Source: Melioribacteraceae bacterium
GTDB taxonomy: Bacteria > Bacteroidota > Ignavibacteria > Ignavibacteriales > Melioribacteraceae
Length of the DNA: 64,000 bases
Assembly (NCBI GenBank): GCA_022181065.1
Contig: BQMY01000074.1
Span: 62,001-126,000, forward strand
Direction: 5' to 3'
Shown: piece after piece, positions 45,201-53,066 of the stretch
How the letters are laid out: every line of letters starts with the position of its first letter
Numbering within the stretch: the first letter of the stretch is position 1
Position numbers and translations under genes: made by a program
The notes under the pieces: generated by a model
Told to the model about the DNA's origin: nothing
What the model saw: only the letters and a program-made list of their open reading frames with translations
Databases searched by the model: none

Positions 45201-46205
45201 TGATGCCATTTCCATTCTCTCACCCGCTGAATTACCAACAGTTATAAAGTGATAATTTTTATTAGTGAATGGGTGCCGATTCCTGACAATATCTTCAGAG
45301 TCTTTATCAACGCTCCAGAAGTCAACATTCCTGCCGTAAAAGAGGATATAATCTCCGGAGTCGAATGAGCCATCTTCCTCTCCCTGAATCATAATTGGTA
45401 TCTCTTTTTCATCGAAAGAGAGAAAGTCACCAGGGGTTTCGGAGAGCTTCAACCCGCCTGATGAGTAAATTTTAATGTTTCTCGGATCTACATTATCCGC
45501 ATCAATTCCTATAGATGAAAGTTCATCCCTGTTGATTCTGTATATTCCTTCATCGGGTGTTTCAAATTTGTACCAGGTGCCGGAGGCAAGATCATTCTGC
45601 GTGTTGGTCTTGAAGATTTTCTGATGGGGCACACCCCATTTTACCGCGTTTTTCTCATTAACCAGAAGTCCGGAATACCAGCTGCTATTTTCAACTTTTT
45701 CATAACTCCCGGAACTGTTTGGCAGATTTATTCTGAAAACAATTCTTGTATATAATGTAATTTTTTGATTTTCCTGATCATACTTTATCGGGAACACCCT
45801 TGCGGCGGCTACGTTAATATCTTTCATTTTGCCGGAATTGCCGAGTAACAGAATTTCAGGATTGGAGTATTCTTCAATTTCATCGTAGGATGGAGATTTC
45901 AATTCACCATCGAGTTCTTTCTTTTCAGAAATAAGAAGAGTAAAAGTGTTGTTTTCCAGGGATGGAGTACCAAACTGGAAAATTCTGAACTGAGAGGTCG
46001 GATTGGTATTGTAACTGAATCCGTTTTTGAGAATAATATTTTTTACGCCTGCTGCCGAATTATCTACATCATATATATCGAACTGCGGAGAATACTCTAC
46101 CACAACGTGCGAATCGTCTGAGGACAATATCCTGAAATCATTTGATGCGGATAAAAATGAATGTAGTAATACTACTAACAGACATATAAAGAATTTGCTT
46201 TTCAC
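42291..46205 (-). CDS. porU: T9SS sortase PorU (gingipain-like peptidase C25)
   Basis: The 1,304-residue product has a signal peptide and a beta-rich N-terminal half (about 25-560). A gingipain-type caspase-fold domain (about 570-950) carries the catalytic His in F-I-G-H-G-N (His817) and Cys in T-A-A-T-C-D-F-G (Cys851), with D-Y-I-L-L-F-G-D-A upstream. The end is a FlgD-like/T9SS-type domain (N-Y-P-N-P-F-S, G-T-Y-L-Y-K-L). PorU removes the C-terminal sorting domain of T9SS cargo and attaches it to the anchor. The start is GTG, immediately before the signal peptide; first gene of the operon. Confidence 0.94.
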   Translation of the reverse strand: MKSKFFICLLVVLLHSFLSASNDFRILSSDDSHVVVEYSPQFDIYDVDNSAAGVKNIILKNGFSYNTNPTSQFRIFQFGTPSLENNTFTLLISEKKELDGELKSPSYDEIEEYSNPEILLLGNSGKMKDINVAAARVFPIKYDQENQKITLYTRIVFRINLPNSSGSYEKVENSSWYSGLLVNEKNAVKWGVPHQKIFKTNTQNDLASGTWYKFETPDEGIYRINRDELSSIGIDADNVDPRNIKIYSSGGLKLSETPGDFLSFDEKEIPIMIQGEEDGSFDSGDYILFYGRNVDFWSVDKDSEDIVRNRHPFTNKNYHFITVGNSAGERMEMASSINVNNPVEQTQTDAFAFFEENSRNLYKTGRLFVGDEFSTITQSHTYVTSLPNIIENEPVKYNYSFANNSIYSRLLYIDENGERVLSRNMIGKYSTFDYGRVNSGSFSVNASYPDDRSVLKFTFNTNSASINGYLDYFEIGYRASLSSVEDELIFYSDPSAGDIRYTLSGFTNTDIHIFEVTDYRSVKKITGASLSGGQARFIRSESAETRNKYIAACAEKFKSIVNPVAVNNNSITGRTGDSRYIIVTSGEFEDQALRLADFRENISPYPISSEVVLIEDIFNLYNFGVVDPTALRNFIYEAYIYRNVSPDYILLFGDASYDFFDTEGYGSNFVPSMHTEQSMNEVYAYPTDDYYVRVNGNDLYIDIAHGRIPVNSAEDAEIFVDKIINYETGLDKGIWRTKITMIADDQLTSDSSTEYFHTSQSEELADTRIPSYYDLQKIYLAAYPTVNTGSGRRKPSVNQAIIDAVNNGTLLLNFIGHGNPDTWTHEYVFERATTLPLLNNNKYFFLTAATCDFGRYDDPAKTSASEEMLFMRDKGMIGAFSATRAVFASQNSQLNKEFYNYLLSEDIDEYPRRVGYAYWKAKNAGSIGVDENSEKFHIFTDPALILNEPKLPGNISEINNQPLTSNVQLKALQSATIKGNVFTENSTVLNSGFNGEAIITVFDSDKEIELKELNFQSMELPGGVIFRGRVSVNNGLFNASFTVPKDITYENKQGKVVVYFFNDEVDGIGYTDKIIIGGTDTTVTNDGKGPEIEIYFDELDQSGAYLVNEDFTLLVRLEDETGLNTTGTGVGHKLEGVIDGNAENSFDLTNYFIGDLDASGKSGVIEYNISSMDAGDHSITVNAWDVFNNFNSDESYFTVVSSGGLVLRDVVNYPNPFSAQTHFTFQHNYSSAVDVKVKVYTIAGRLIKEIEKYAIPDKFVRVFWDGRDADGDLIANGTYLYKLIVETTDGQVTENFLGKMSVIR

Positions 46206-46308
46206 AAAGACCCCGGTAAATTGTTAAAATTCAATACAGCGCACTTAACCGAACGTATTAAATAATTATAGTAGCAAACTTCTCTATATGAACCCTTTAT
46301 TTTTGTTT

Positions 46309-46340
46309 CAAAGATAGTAAGGCTTTTGGTTTATTGTCAA
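46309..46340 (-). promoter_or_regulatory. Candidate promoter of the porU operon
   Basis: On the minus strand TTGACA (46335-46340) and TATCTTTG (46309-46316) match the Bacteroidota TTTG/TAnnTTTG promoter form. The spacing, TTG to TA, is 21 bases, close to the usual 19-20. Transcription would start about 95 bases before porU. Confidence 0.45.
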
Positions 46341-46403
46341 GTCAATATCAATATGTTCCAAATTTTGACCCTAAATAACCGAATTGTAAAGTTAAAGAAT
46401 AAA

Positions 46404-46973
46404 TTATAAACCGAGCAACTCTTTTTTCTGTTTCATCGCTTCAATGCAGAATTCTATATGCTCATCAAGCGGAATACCAAGTTCCGCGGCTCCATTTGTT
46501 ATATCATCCCTGCTTACTGCTTTCGCAAAACCTTTGTCTTTCATTTTTTTCTTAACAGACTTAACTTTTACCTCATCAATCTGTTTGTTGGGTCTTACGT
46601 AGGTTACTGCTGTTATAAACCCCGCGAGTTCATCACACGCGTACAAAACTTTTTTAAGAAGTGTATCTCTGGGTTCACCGGTATAATCAGCGTGGGAGAG
46701 TATTGTTTTTATAAAATCTTCATCAAAACCTTTTTCCCTGAGAATCCCGGCACCTTTATATGGATGCTCCTCCGCGGTTGGATATTTTTCATAATCGAAA
46801 TCGTGCAGAAGCGCCACATTCGACCAATAAGTTTCATCCTCGCAAAACTTCACCGCATAAGCTGAAACACACGCTTCAACAGCGTATGCGTGTTTAAGTA
46901 AACTTTCACTCTTTGTGTATTCTTCAAGAAGTTTGTTGCAGAATTCCTTGTCACGCATTACATCGGTACTCAT
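46404..46973 (-). CDS. HD-domain phosphohydrolase-like protein
   Basis: The 189-residue product has the HD fold residues: L-K-H-A-Y-A-V-E (first His), A-L-L-H-D-F-D-Y-E (HD pair) and H-P-Y-K-G-A-G-I-L with I-L-S-H-A-D-Y. A conserved C-D-E-L-A-G-F-I-T-A-V follows. Members with this pattern are often labelled HDIG or metal-dependent phosphohydrolases; the substrate is unknown. It overlaps nth by 4 bases, so both are translated from one message. Confidence 0.85.
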   Translation of the reverse strand: MSTDVMRDKEFCNKLLEEYTKSESLLKHAYAVEACVSAYAVKFCEDETYWSNVALLHDFDYEKYPTAEEHPYKGAGILREKGFDEDFIKTILSHADYTGEPRDTLLKKVLYACDELAGFITAVTYVRPNKQIDEVKVKSVKKKMKDKGFAKAVSRDDITNGAAELGIPLDEHIEFCIEAMKQKKELLGL

Positions 46974-47632
46974 TTTTTCTCCTTGCTCTTTTTCTTTTCG
47001 GGATTAAAGGCAGGACACAACGAACCAATAACACACTCATGGCAATTTGGTCTTCTCGCGAAACAGATACGTCTTCCATGTGTAGCCAGCAGATGTGATG
47101 AATCGACCCAGAGGGATTCCGGAAGCAGTTCCTTCAATCTCTCTTCAATTTTATCCGGATTTTTAGAATCTATAAATCCGAGCAAATTTGACAATCTTTT
47201 AACGTGTGTATCTACCGCAATCGCGGGAATTCCAAACGCGTTACCGGCAACCACCGAAGCGGTCTTTCTTCCGACACCGGGGAGTGAATTAAGTTTTTCA
47301 AAATCAGCGGGGACCTCACCATTAAATTTTTCCACCAGCTCAGTACAGCAATTTTTGACCGATTTTGCTTTCTGGCGATAAAAACCTGTGGAAAAAATAT
47401 CCTGTTCAAGCTCTTCACTATCAACTTTAATATAATCCTGCGGAGTTTTATACTTTTTGAATAGATCTTTAGTTACGATATTCACTCTTTCATCTGTGCA
47501 CTGCGCGGAAAGAATCGTAGCAATGAGCAGCTCAAATGGTGAAGTATAATCGAGCGCGGGTTCAACTTTGGGGTACTGCTCCTGAAGCAAGCCGAAGATA
47601 ACCCCGGCACGTTTTTTAACGTCACTTTCCAT
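46970..47632 (-). CDS. nth: Endonuclease III (DNA glycosylase/AP lyase)
   Basis: The 220-residue product has the helix-hairpin-helix L-P-G-V-G-R-K-T-A with catalytic Lys123, the catalytic Asp141 in V-D-T-H-V, and the [4Fe-4S] cluster ligands C-x6-C-x2-C-x5-C (190, 197, 200, 206). It excises oxidised pyrimidines and nicks the abasic site. The ATG at 47632 is preferred to a start 15 codons upstream because it gives the family N-terminus; it overlaps the ferredoxin gene end by 11 bases. A lysine-rich tail follows the cluster. Confidence 0.95.
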   Translation of the reverse strand: MESDVKKRAGVIFGLLQEQYPKVEPALDYTSPFELLIATILSAQCTDERVNIVTKDLFKKYKTPQDYIKVDSEELEQDIFSTGFYRQKAKSVKNCCTELVEKFNGEVPADFEKLNSLPGVGRKTASVVAGNAFGIPAIAVDTHVKRLSNLLGFIDSKNPDKIEERLKELLPESLWVDSSHLLATHGRRICFARRPNCHECVIGSLCPAFNPEKKKSKEKK

Positions 47633-47951
47633 AAAATTTTTCGTCTTTAATGACCAGTCTTTCAACAGGTCTGCCATTTATAAGGTGCTCATTTAATATT
47701 TCATCAACATCGTCAAGAGTTATGTTTCCATACCAGACTTGCTCAGGGTAAACAACCGCTGTAATTCCCCAGGCACAGCCTCCGAGACAGCCTGATTTAT
47801 TAACTTTGACCTCCCGGTGAAGATCGAGTTCCTTGATCTTTAATTTAAGCAATTTCTGAATTTCTTCCGAGTTTTCCAACCCGCACCCTTTGGGTTTTTC
47901 CGCAGTACCCTTGTTGGTACAGATGAATATATGCCTGTCATACCGTTTCAT
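47622..47951 (-). CDS. Thioredoxin-like [2Fe-2S] ferredoxin
   Basis: The 109-residue product carries four Cys in the pattern of thioredoxin-like ferredoxins: Cys11 (F-I-C-T-N), Cys23 (K-G-C-G), Cys55 and Cys59 (S-G-C-L-G-G-C-A-W-G), followed by V-V-Y-P-E-Q-V-W-Y-G. These ligate a [2Fe-2S] cluster and carry electrons. It heads a three-gene run with nth, which also needs an Fe-S cluster, and HD hydrolase. Its partner enzyme is not evident. Confidence 0.9.
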   Translation of the reverse strand: MKRYDRHIFICTNKGTAEKPKGCGLENSEEIQKLLKLKIKELDLHREVKVNKSGCLGGCAWGITAVVYPEQVWYGNITLDDVDEILNEHLINGRPVERLVIKDEKFYGK

Positions 47952-48020
47952 TCAACAGTTTTCCATAAAATTAGGATTTGAATAGGATAACAGATATGAT
48001 AATAGGGGAGTTCAAAAAAG

Positions 48021-48097
48021 TGGTAGCGCGTACGGGATTCGAACCCGTGATCTTCGCCTTGAGAGGGCGATGTCCTGAACCGCTAGACGAACGCGCC
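48021..48097 (-). tRNA. tRNA-Glu (anticodon CTC)
   Basis: The minus strand folds into a cloverleaf: acceptor GGCGCGT/ACGCGCT (terminal G-U), anticodon stem TCGCC/GGCGA around CTCTCAA (anticodon CTC, codon GAG), T arm ACGGG-TTCGAAT-CCCGT, with CCA encoded at 48021-48023. CTTTTTTG directly downstream could terminate transcription. Confidence 0.95.
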
Positions 48098-48141
48098 AAA
48101 TTAAAGAACAAATATATAAAAAAGAGACGAACTTGTAAATT

Positions 48142-49077
48142 TTATTCTGATTTATAAAGTGCTATACTTCTGATCAAAAATTGTTTTACAGTTTCTTTTT
48201 TATAGAAGTAGTACAAAAACAGAATACCGGCTATCAATCCGGGGAAAATTATTAGTCCTGCTTCAGGACCAAACCTGGAGTCACTAACAATTCCGGGAGT
48301 TGTGACAGATGTTTTGAAAAATGATACGAACGCGTCAAATCCGCTAACCGGAAAACTGAATATATTTCCCTGAAAGAAGTTCCAGGTTGTATGCAGCCCT
48401 ATCGGCAGAGCGAGTGAGCCCGTAAGGATATAAGTCAGACCAAAAAACAACCCTATGAGGAAAAGATTAAACGTGCTTAACAGATTGGCAGAAGGATTTT
48501 CGGCATGGAGGAGTCCGAATATTATAGATGTAATTATCCAGGCGGCAATGATGGAATAATTGAATCCGGTTTTATCGGAATGAAAACCCTCAGCTATATT
48601 TTTCAGTTGATATCCCCGACAGAAAAGTTCTTCTGTAATTCCAACCGCGACATATCCCAAGAGTCGTAATACAATTGCTATAACAAAAGGAAGACCTGTT
48701 TCGTTATGCATAAATGAATCAATTTTTATCCACCCTGCGGAAAATTGAATGGCAAATATCAGAATAAATACCCCGGCTCCCAGCGCTAGTCCAATTCCGA
48801 ATTCGGTTATCCATTTCTTGTTGATGAACAATCCAAGTTCTCGAAAATCTCTTTTGTCAAGAATTTTAACAGACAGGAAAACAGTGAGTACTGCTGATAA
48901 AAGGAAAAACAATTCTACAACAAACTCGAAGTAGAAATCACTTGCAATGTAATCCGAGATTAGTGGCGGGATTTCGGTTATCAGGTAATAAAAGAAAACA
49001 AACTGAATCACCACTCTCCAGAAGGAGCGAATTCTGTTTTCTTCGTTGTTGTAAAATATCGAGGAAACTTGAGCCAT
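48142..49077 (-). CDS. CPBP-family intramembrane metalloprotease (Abi/CAAX-like)
   Basis: The 311-residue product has about eight membrane segments and the CPBP motifs: E-E-L-F-C-R (Glu149-Glu150, Arg154), F-G-L-L-H (His191) and H-T-T-W-N (His229, Asn233). These residues form the intramembrane active site of CAAX-type prenyl proteases and related immunity proteins. The frame stays open for 160 further codons upstream, but that part only reads the repeat cluster (W-I-S-T-F-V-E-M-T recurs), so the ATG at 49077 is taken. Substrate unknown. Confidence 0.88.
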   Translation of the reverse strand: MAQVSSIFYNNEENRIRSFWRVVIQFVFFYYLITEIPPLISDYIASDFYFEFVVELFFLLSAVLTVFLSVKILDKRDFRELGLFINKKWITEFGIGLALGAGVFILIFAIQFSAGWIKIDSFMHNETGLPFVIAIVLRLLGYVAVGITEELFCRGYQLKNIAEGFHSDKTGFNYSIIAAWIITSIIFGLLHAENPSANLLSTFNLFLIGLFFGLTYILTGSLALPIGLHTTWNFFQGNIFSFPVSGFDAFVSFFKTSVTTPGIVSDSRFGPEAGLIIFPGLIAGILFLYYFYKKETVKQFLIRSIALYKSE

Positions 49078-49222
49078 TAAAATATATTTTATTTTTAACA
49101 AGATAATATAAATAAGAGAACATGAAAAATGTGTGCTTCTCGTCAATATGTGGAGTTTGTATCTTATGGTTGTGGAATCCAAATATGTTAAGAATTCAAC
49201 CGTAAAGTAGTTTTTTTGATAG

Positions 49223-49535
49223 GTCATTTCCACGAAAGTGGGAGTCCAAAGACTGGTTGCCCGATCAAGCCGGGCATGACTACACTTCTCAATTGTCATT
49301 TCCACGAAAGTGGAAATCCAAAAGACTGGATTCCTGCCTGCGCAGGAATGACAAAGATTTGAATTTCTGTCATTCTCATGAAAGTACGAATCTATTTGGG
49401 GATTTTCAGCAAACTTCAAAACGAGATGTCCAATCAATTCGCTGAGGCGAAGGAGATGACAAAAATTGCTTTCGTCATTTCCGCGAAAGACAAGATAAAA
49501 CTTCTCAATTGTCATCTCCACGAAAGTGGAAATCC
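49223..49535. repeat. Cluster of dRS3-like GTCATTTCCACGAAAGTGGAAATCC repeats
   Basis: Copies begin at 49223, 49295 and 49511 (near-identical, palindromic TTTCCACGAAAGTGGAAA core), with degenerate ones at 49369 and 49474. Between copies lie other palindromes (GCCCG..CGGGC near 49260-49275; TTCCTGCCTGCGCAGGAA at 49331-49348). The design (GTCATT + stem + A-T-C-C-A-A-A-G-A-C-T-G) recalls Neisseria dRS3 and similar repeats of many bacteria. Confidence 0.75.
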
Positions 49536-49554
49536 AAAAGACTGTAAGTAAGTT

Positions 49555-49596
49555 TCCCTTCTCCATTGAATAGGAGAAGGGACTAAGGGTTGAGGT
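49555..49596. repeat. Dispersed hairpin repeat, copy 2
   Basis: TCCCTTCTCC (49555-49564) and GGAGAAGGGA (49573-49582) are a perfect 10-bp inverted repeat with loop ATTGAATA, followed by CTAAGGGTTGAGGT, as in the copy at 7002. Confidence 0.65.
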
Positions 49597-49621
49597 AGAT
49601 TTTTTTAATCTTATTTACAAT

Positions 49622-50047
49622 CTACTTTTCGAGTATAGTTTTGTAAGCCAGAGCGTACATCTGGATTTGTTTGAGCATCGAAGATAGACCGTTTTTTCTG
49701 GTAGGTGACAAATGATTATCAATACCAATCTTTTTAAGAAAATCGGGAGAGGCACTGATTATTTCCGAAGGTTTGTGACCGGAATAGACTCTCAACAGTA
49801 TAGCTATGAGTCCTTTTACAATCATCGCGTCACTATCCGCGTCGAAAACAACTTTACCATCCTTCACGCCGGCATGAATCCACACCTGCGACTGGCATCC
49901 ACTGACTTTGAATTTCTCTTCACGAAATTCCTCAGGATATTCGGAAAGTGATTTACCCAGTTTGATTATATAGGCGTATTTTTCTTCCCAATCCTGAATA
50001 TCCTCAAATTCATTAACTATCTTTTCCTGCGCTTCAATAATGTTCAT
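49622..50047 (-). CDS. sufE: SufE family cysteine desulfurase sulfur acceptor
   Basis: The 141-residue product matches SufE: E-F-E-D-I-Q-D-W-E-E-K-Y-A-Y-I-I-K-L-G, the active-site Cys51 in V-S-G-C-Q-S-Q-V-W, D-A-D-S-D-A-M-I-V-K-G-L-I-A-I-L-L and the L-S-P-T-R-K-N-G-L motif. SufE takes persulfide from SufS for Fe-S cluster assembly. No other suf gene is here. It starts 7 bases after the BNR-repeat gene stop, probably on the same message. Confidence 0.94.
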   Translation of the reverse strand: MNIIEAQEKIVNEFEDIQDWEEKYAYIIKLGKSLSEYPEEFREEKFKVSGCQSQVWIHAGVKDGKVVFDADSDAMIVKGLIAILLRVYSGHKPSEIISASPDFLKKIGIDNHLSPTRKNGLSSMLKQIQMYALAYKTILEK

Positions 50048-50054
50048 ATTATGC

Positions 50055-52922
50055 CTATTTTCCTTTTATTTCCAGTTCAGTAGTAATTTCTTTTTCACCC
50101 AACGTAAAGTTTACGAAATATTTTCCCGGTTCAAGATAAAATTTACCGCTGTCTTTCTTTTCAGGTTTCACGTCTGAATTTAGTTCCGATTTATAATCTT
50201 CAAGTTTATCTTCATCAATTACGAGATGGTATTCGTAATAATTCAACCCTTTATCAGTTTTTACATTTTCCTGATATACAATCAAATCATTTTCAGTTTT
50301 AATCTCAATCTTCAATTCACCACCATCCTTGCTCCAATATGGGAAAGTTACTTTCGGGTCTTCAGGTTCATTCCAGAGCCAGTCCTTGTTACCCCAGCCG
50401 GATGAATATCTTTTAGATGGTGAATTAAGCAATTTGAATTCTTCCGCCATAATTTCAGGTGTCAGCATTTGAAGAAATTCAACATCCGCCACGTAAATTG
50501 AACGTCCATGAGTACCAACTACAAGGTCATTATCTCTGGGGTGAATAACCAGATCATGGACAGGTGCATACGGCATACCGCTGTTCATGCCCACAAATGT
50601 TTTGCCGCGATCAAGTGAAACATACAAGGCGTGATCAGTACCAACATACAAAACGTTTTCATTTGTGGGGTCTTCCTTAATAACATTGACCGGTTCAGCT
50701 GGAATGTTCTCTCCAATCTTCGTCCAGGTTTCACCAAAATCTTCCGAAACATAGACAAGTGACTCAAAATTATCCCATCTGTAGCCGTTCAGGGAAACAT
50801 ACACACGACCTTGAGCAAAACTGGATGCCTCAACTCTGCTAACCCAGTAATCCTGCGGGAGTGTCTTGCTGATTTCTTTCCAGGTTACTCCACCATCTCT
50901 GGTAACATGAATAAGTCCGTCATCACTTCCGGTGTATATCAAGCCAAACTTAAGCGGAGATTCATCAATTGATGTGAGAGTTCCATATGGCACATCCCCC
51001 TTCTTTCCGCCTTTCGTAAGGTCACCGGAGATAACTTCCCAATTTTCGCCATTTTTCATTGAGCGGTGTAACTTGTTTGAGCCGAGATACAATATATCCA
51101 TGTTATGTTTTGAGAGATGGAGCGGGGTTTGCCAATTGAATCTGTATGGGAACTCACCCAATTCGTGCACCGGACGAATAAATTTGTAATCATTGGTTGA
51201 GCGAGTAATTCTGTAATAATAGCCAAACTGATATCCTGTGTATATTATGTCATTTGAGCGTGTATCAATCTGAATTTGCATTCCGTCACCGCCGGAAAGT
51301 TCTTCATAAGGGTATCTTCCCGATTGATGCCAGTAGTCACTTTTCTGATAAGTGGAGGGACCAACCCAAACACCGTTATCCTGCAAACCGCCATAAACAT
51401 TATACGGCTCAGCCATATCAACCTGAACGGTGTAAAACTGTCCGACTGCCGGATTATTGAGTTTTAGCCAGTTCTCGCCACCGTCGTAAGAGAGATTGAG
51501 TCCGCCATCATTTCCGTCAAGTACATGGTTTGGATTCGTCGGGTTTACCCATAATGCCTGATGATCTGCATGAACGTTATCGCCGTTTGCCGAGAAGAAA
51601 GTTTTACCGCCATCTGTTGATTTGATCAGAGGTACACCACCCACAAAAAGTATATTTTCATCGGATGGAGCTACCCGGATTTCCCCAAAATAGTAACCGT
51701 ATGAGTAATAAACCGCATCGAGGTAATCTTCGTGAGTTTTCTGCCAGGTTTTCCCGGCGTCTGTGGATTTATAAACTTCAGCACCGATTACGGGAGTATT
51801 AAACAAATTGTCGTTAGCATCGCCGAGGTAATCAAGTAACGCCTGCGGTTTGATTTTATCCGACTTTACGAGTTTCTTTACTTCTTCGGCGTTATACTTG
51901 CCAGGAAACCCGTTTGATGAAAGGAATTTCTGTAAGTCCTCATCTTTAAGATTAAGAAATTCCGTTTCACTAATATTTTTGAGTGCTTCCTTTGTTACAA
52001 CTGCTTTTTCCTTTTTTTCTTCCGGACGGTGATACTGGTTATCAAGCACAGCGTATAATACATCAGGATTATTTTTGAAGATCGATAAACCAATTCTGCC
52101 AACGCCTTCACCTGTCGGGAAACCGCTATTTTCAGTTGTAAGCAATGACCAGGTATCCCCCATATCGGTGGATTTATAAATACCTGAACCCTCACCCGAT
52201 TCAACAAAATTCCATGCTCTTCTCTCACGATGCCATGTAGCCGCATATAAAATATTTGGGTCGATAGGGTGCTGCTGGAGTTCAATCACTCCGGTATTTT
52301 CATTTATGTATAACGTTTTTTTCCAGGTTTTGCCACCGTCAACAGATTTGAAAACACCTCTTTCAGGAGAGGGTGAGTAGAGAGAGCCCAAAGCTCCAGC
52401 GAGGATCACATCTTTATTGTCGGAGTTGATGACTATATCACCGGTTCTATGGGTTTCCGCAAGTCCGAGGTGCTGCCAGGTTTTACCATCATCGAGAGAT
52501 CGGTATAAGCCATTTCCGGCATAAGAAGAACGACTCGAGTTATTTTCGCCTGTACCGGCATAAAGGATATTGTTTTGCCAGTCAACCGCGATATCACCGA
52601 GAGTCATTACAGGCTGATTGTCAAAAACCGGGGAGAACGTAACCCCGTGATTAGTGGTTTTCCACATCCCGCCGGATGCGTAGGCAACATAAAATATTGT
52701 CGGGTCTGCGGGATTGACAGCAACGTCAACAACTCTTCCGCTCATAACAGTAGGTCCGACATTTCGGAATTTTACATTTTTGAGTACCGATTTATCATTT
52801 AACTCCACTCTTTTCTCGAATGCGTTGATACGCTTTTCAGCCGGAGTAGAATCAACCGCATTCTTATGCTGCGCAGATAAAGAAATGACGAAAGCGATAA
52901 AGAGCAACAAAATTTTATACAT
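50055..52922 (-). CDS. Exported BNR-repeat (VPS10/sortilin-like propeller) protein without T9SS domain
   Basis: The 955-residue product has a signal peptide (I-A-F-V-I-S-L-S-A-Q). It then has R-N-V-G-P-T-V-M-S-G-R-V-V-D-V-A-V and repeated Asp-box motifs (K-T-T-N-H-G-V-T-F, R-S-L-D-D-G-K-T-W, K-S-V-D-G-G-K-T-W) forming one or two large propellers (about 50-800). A C-terminal beta-sandwich (about 850-950) ends E-L-E-I-K-G-K with no sorting domain, so it likely stays in the periplasm. It is a distant relative of the 14725 protein. Comparable proteins are annotated as glycosyl hydrolases, but catalytic residues are not evident. ATG 52922 preferred to a GTG two codons earlier. Confidence 0.85.
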   Translation of the reverse strand: MYKILLLFIAFVISLSAQHKNAVDSTPAEKRINAFEKRVELNDKSVLKNVKFRNVGPTVMSGRVVDVAVNPADPTIFYVAYASGGMWKTTNHGVTFSPVFDNQPVMTLGDIAVDWQNNILYAGTGENNSSRSSYAGNGLYRSLDDGKTWQHLGLAETHRTGDIVINSDNKDVILAGALGSLYSPSPERGVFKSVDGGKTWKKTLYINENTGVIELQQHPIDPNILYAATWHRERRAWNFVESGEGSGIYKSTDMGDTWSLLTTENSGFPTGEGVGRIGLSIFKNNPDVLYAVLDNQYHRPEEKKEKAVVTKEALKNISETEFLNLKDEDLQKFLSSNGFPGKYNAEEVKKLVKSDKIKPQALLDYLGDANDNLFNTPVIGAEVYKSTDAGKTWQKTHEDYLDAVYYSYGYYFGEIRVAPSDENILFVGGVPLIKSTDGGKTFFSANGDNVHADHQALWVNPTNPNHVLDGNDGGLNLSYDGGENWLKLNNPAVGQFYTVQVDMAEPYNVYGGLQDNGVWVGPSTYQKSDYWHQSGRYPYEELSGGDGMQIQIDTRSNDIIYTGYQFGYYYRITRSTNDYKFIRPVHELGEFPYRFNWQTPLHLSKHNMDILYLGSNKLHRSMKNGENWEVISGDLTKGGKKGDVPYGTLTSIDESPLKFGLIYTGSDDGLIHVTRDGGVTWKEISKTLPQDYWVSRVEASSFAQGRVYVSLNGYRWDNFESLVYVSEDFGETWTKIGENIPAEPVNVIKEDPTNENVLYVGTDHALYVSLDRGKTFVGMNSGMPYAPVHDLVIHPRDNDLVVGTHGRSIYVADVEFLQMLTPEIMAEEFKLLNSPSKRYSSGWGNKDWLWNEPEDPKVTFPYWSKDGGELKIEIKTENDLIVYQENVKTDKGLNYYEYHLVIDEDKLEDYKSELNSDVKPEKKDSGKFYLEPGKYFVNFTLGEKEITTELEIKGK

Positions 52923-53033
52923 AACCACACCCCAATCTTAAAGAATTTATTCATATAAATTAAAGAATTTTGGATAAAGTGTGGGAATTATTTGGTTTGA
53001 TATTTGAAGAAGGGTATTAAAATAAAAGGGAGA

Positions 53034-53059
53034 AGAGGCTATCCCCCCGAATAGCCTCT
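53034..53059 (-). terminator. Terminator of the acidic-protein gene
   Basis: AGAGGCTAT and ATAGCCTCT form a perfect 9-bp stem with an 8-base loop, 8 bases beyond the stop codon. The minus-strand tail reads TCTCCCTTTTATTTT. Confidence 0.75.
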
Positions 53060-53066
53060 GTGAAAG

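Larger units (their letters stand above)
49078..49621. other. Repeat-filled intergenic region between CPBP and sufE
   Basis: About 540 bases without a real gene. The part next to the CPBP gene is AT-rich leader. The rest holds five full or partial dRS3-like palindromes and a second copy of the CCCTTCTCC hairpin repeat. GTAGATT/AATCTAC flank the sufE stop. Confidence 0.65.

Noticed and set aside
46458-46865. Plus-strand 135-codon frame opposite the HD-domain gene
   Set aside because: It is the antisense shadow of a clear HD hydrolase with conserved His/Asp residues.
49223-49535. CRISPR array
   Set aside because: The repeats are palindromic, unevenly spaced, partly degenerate and mixed with other repeat types; spacers of constant length are absent.
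49078-49566. Upstream in-frame extension of the CPBP protease by about 160 codons
   Set aside because: The extension translates repeat DNA (the same W-I-S-T-F-V-E-M-T phrase recurs) and precedes the normal CPBP N-terminus; the ATG at 49077 gives a typical length.
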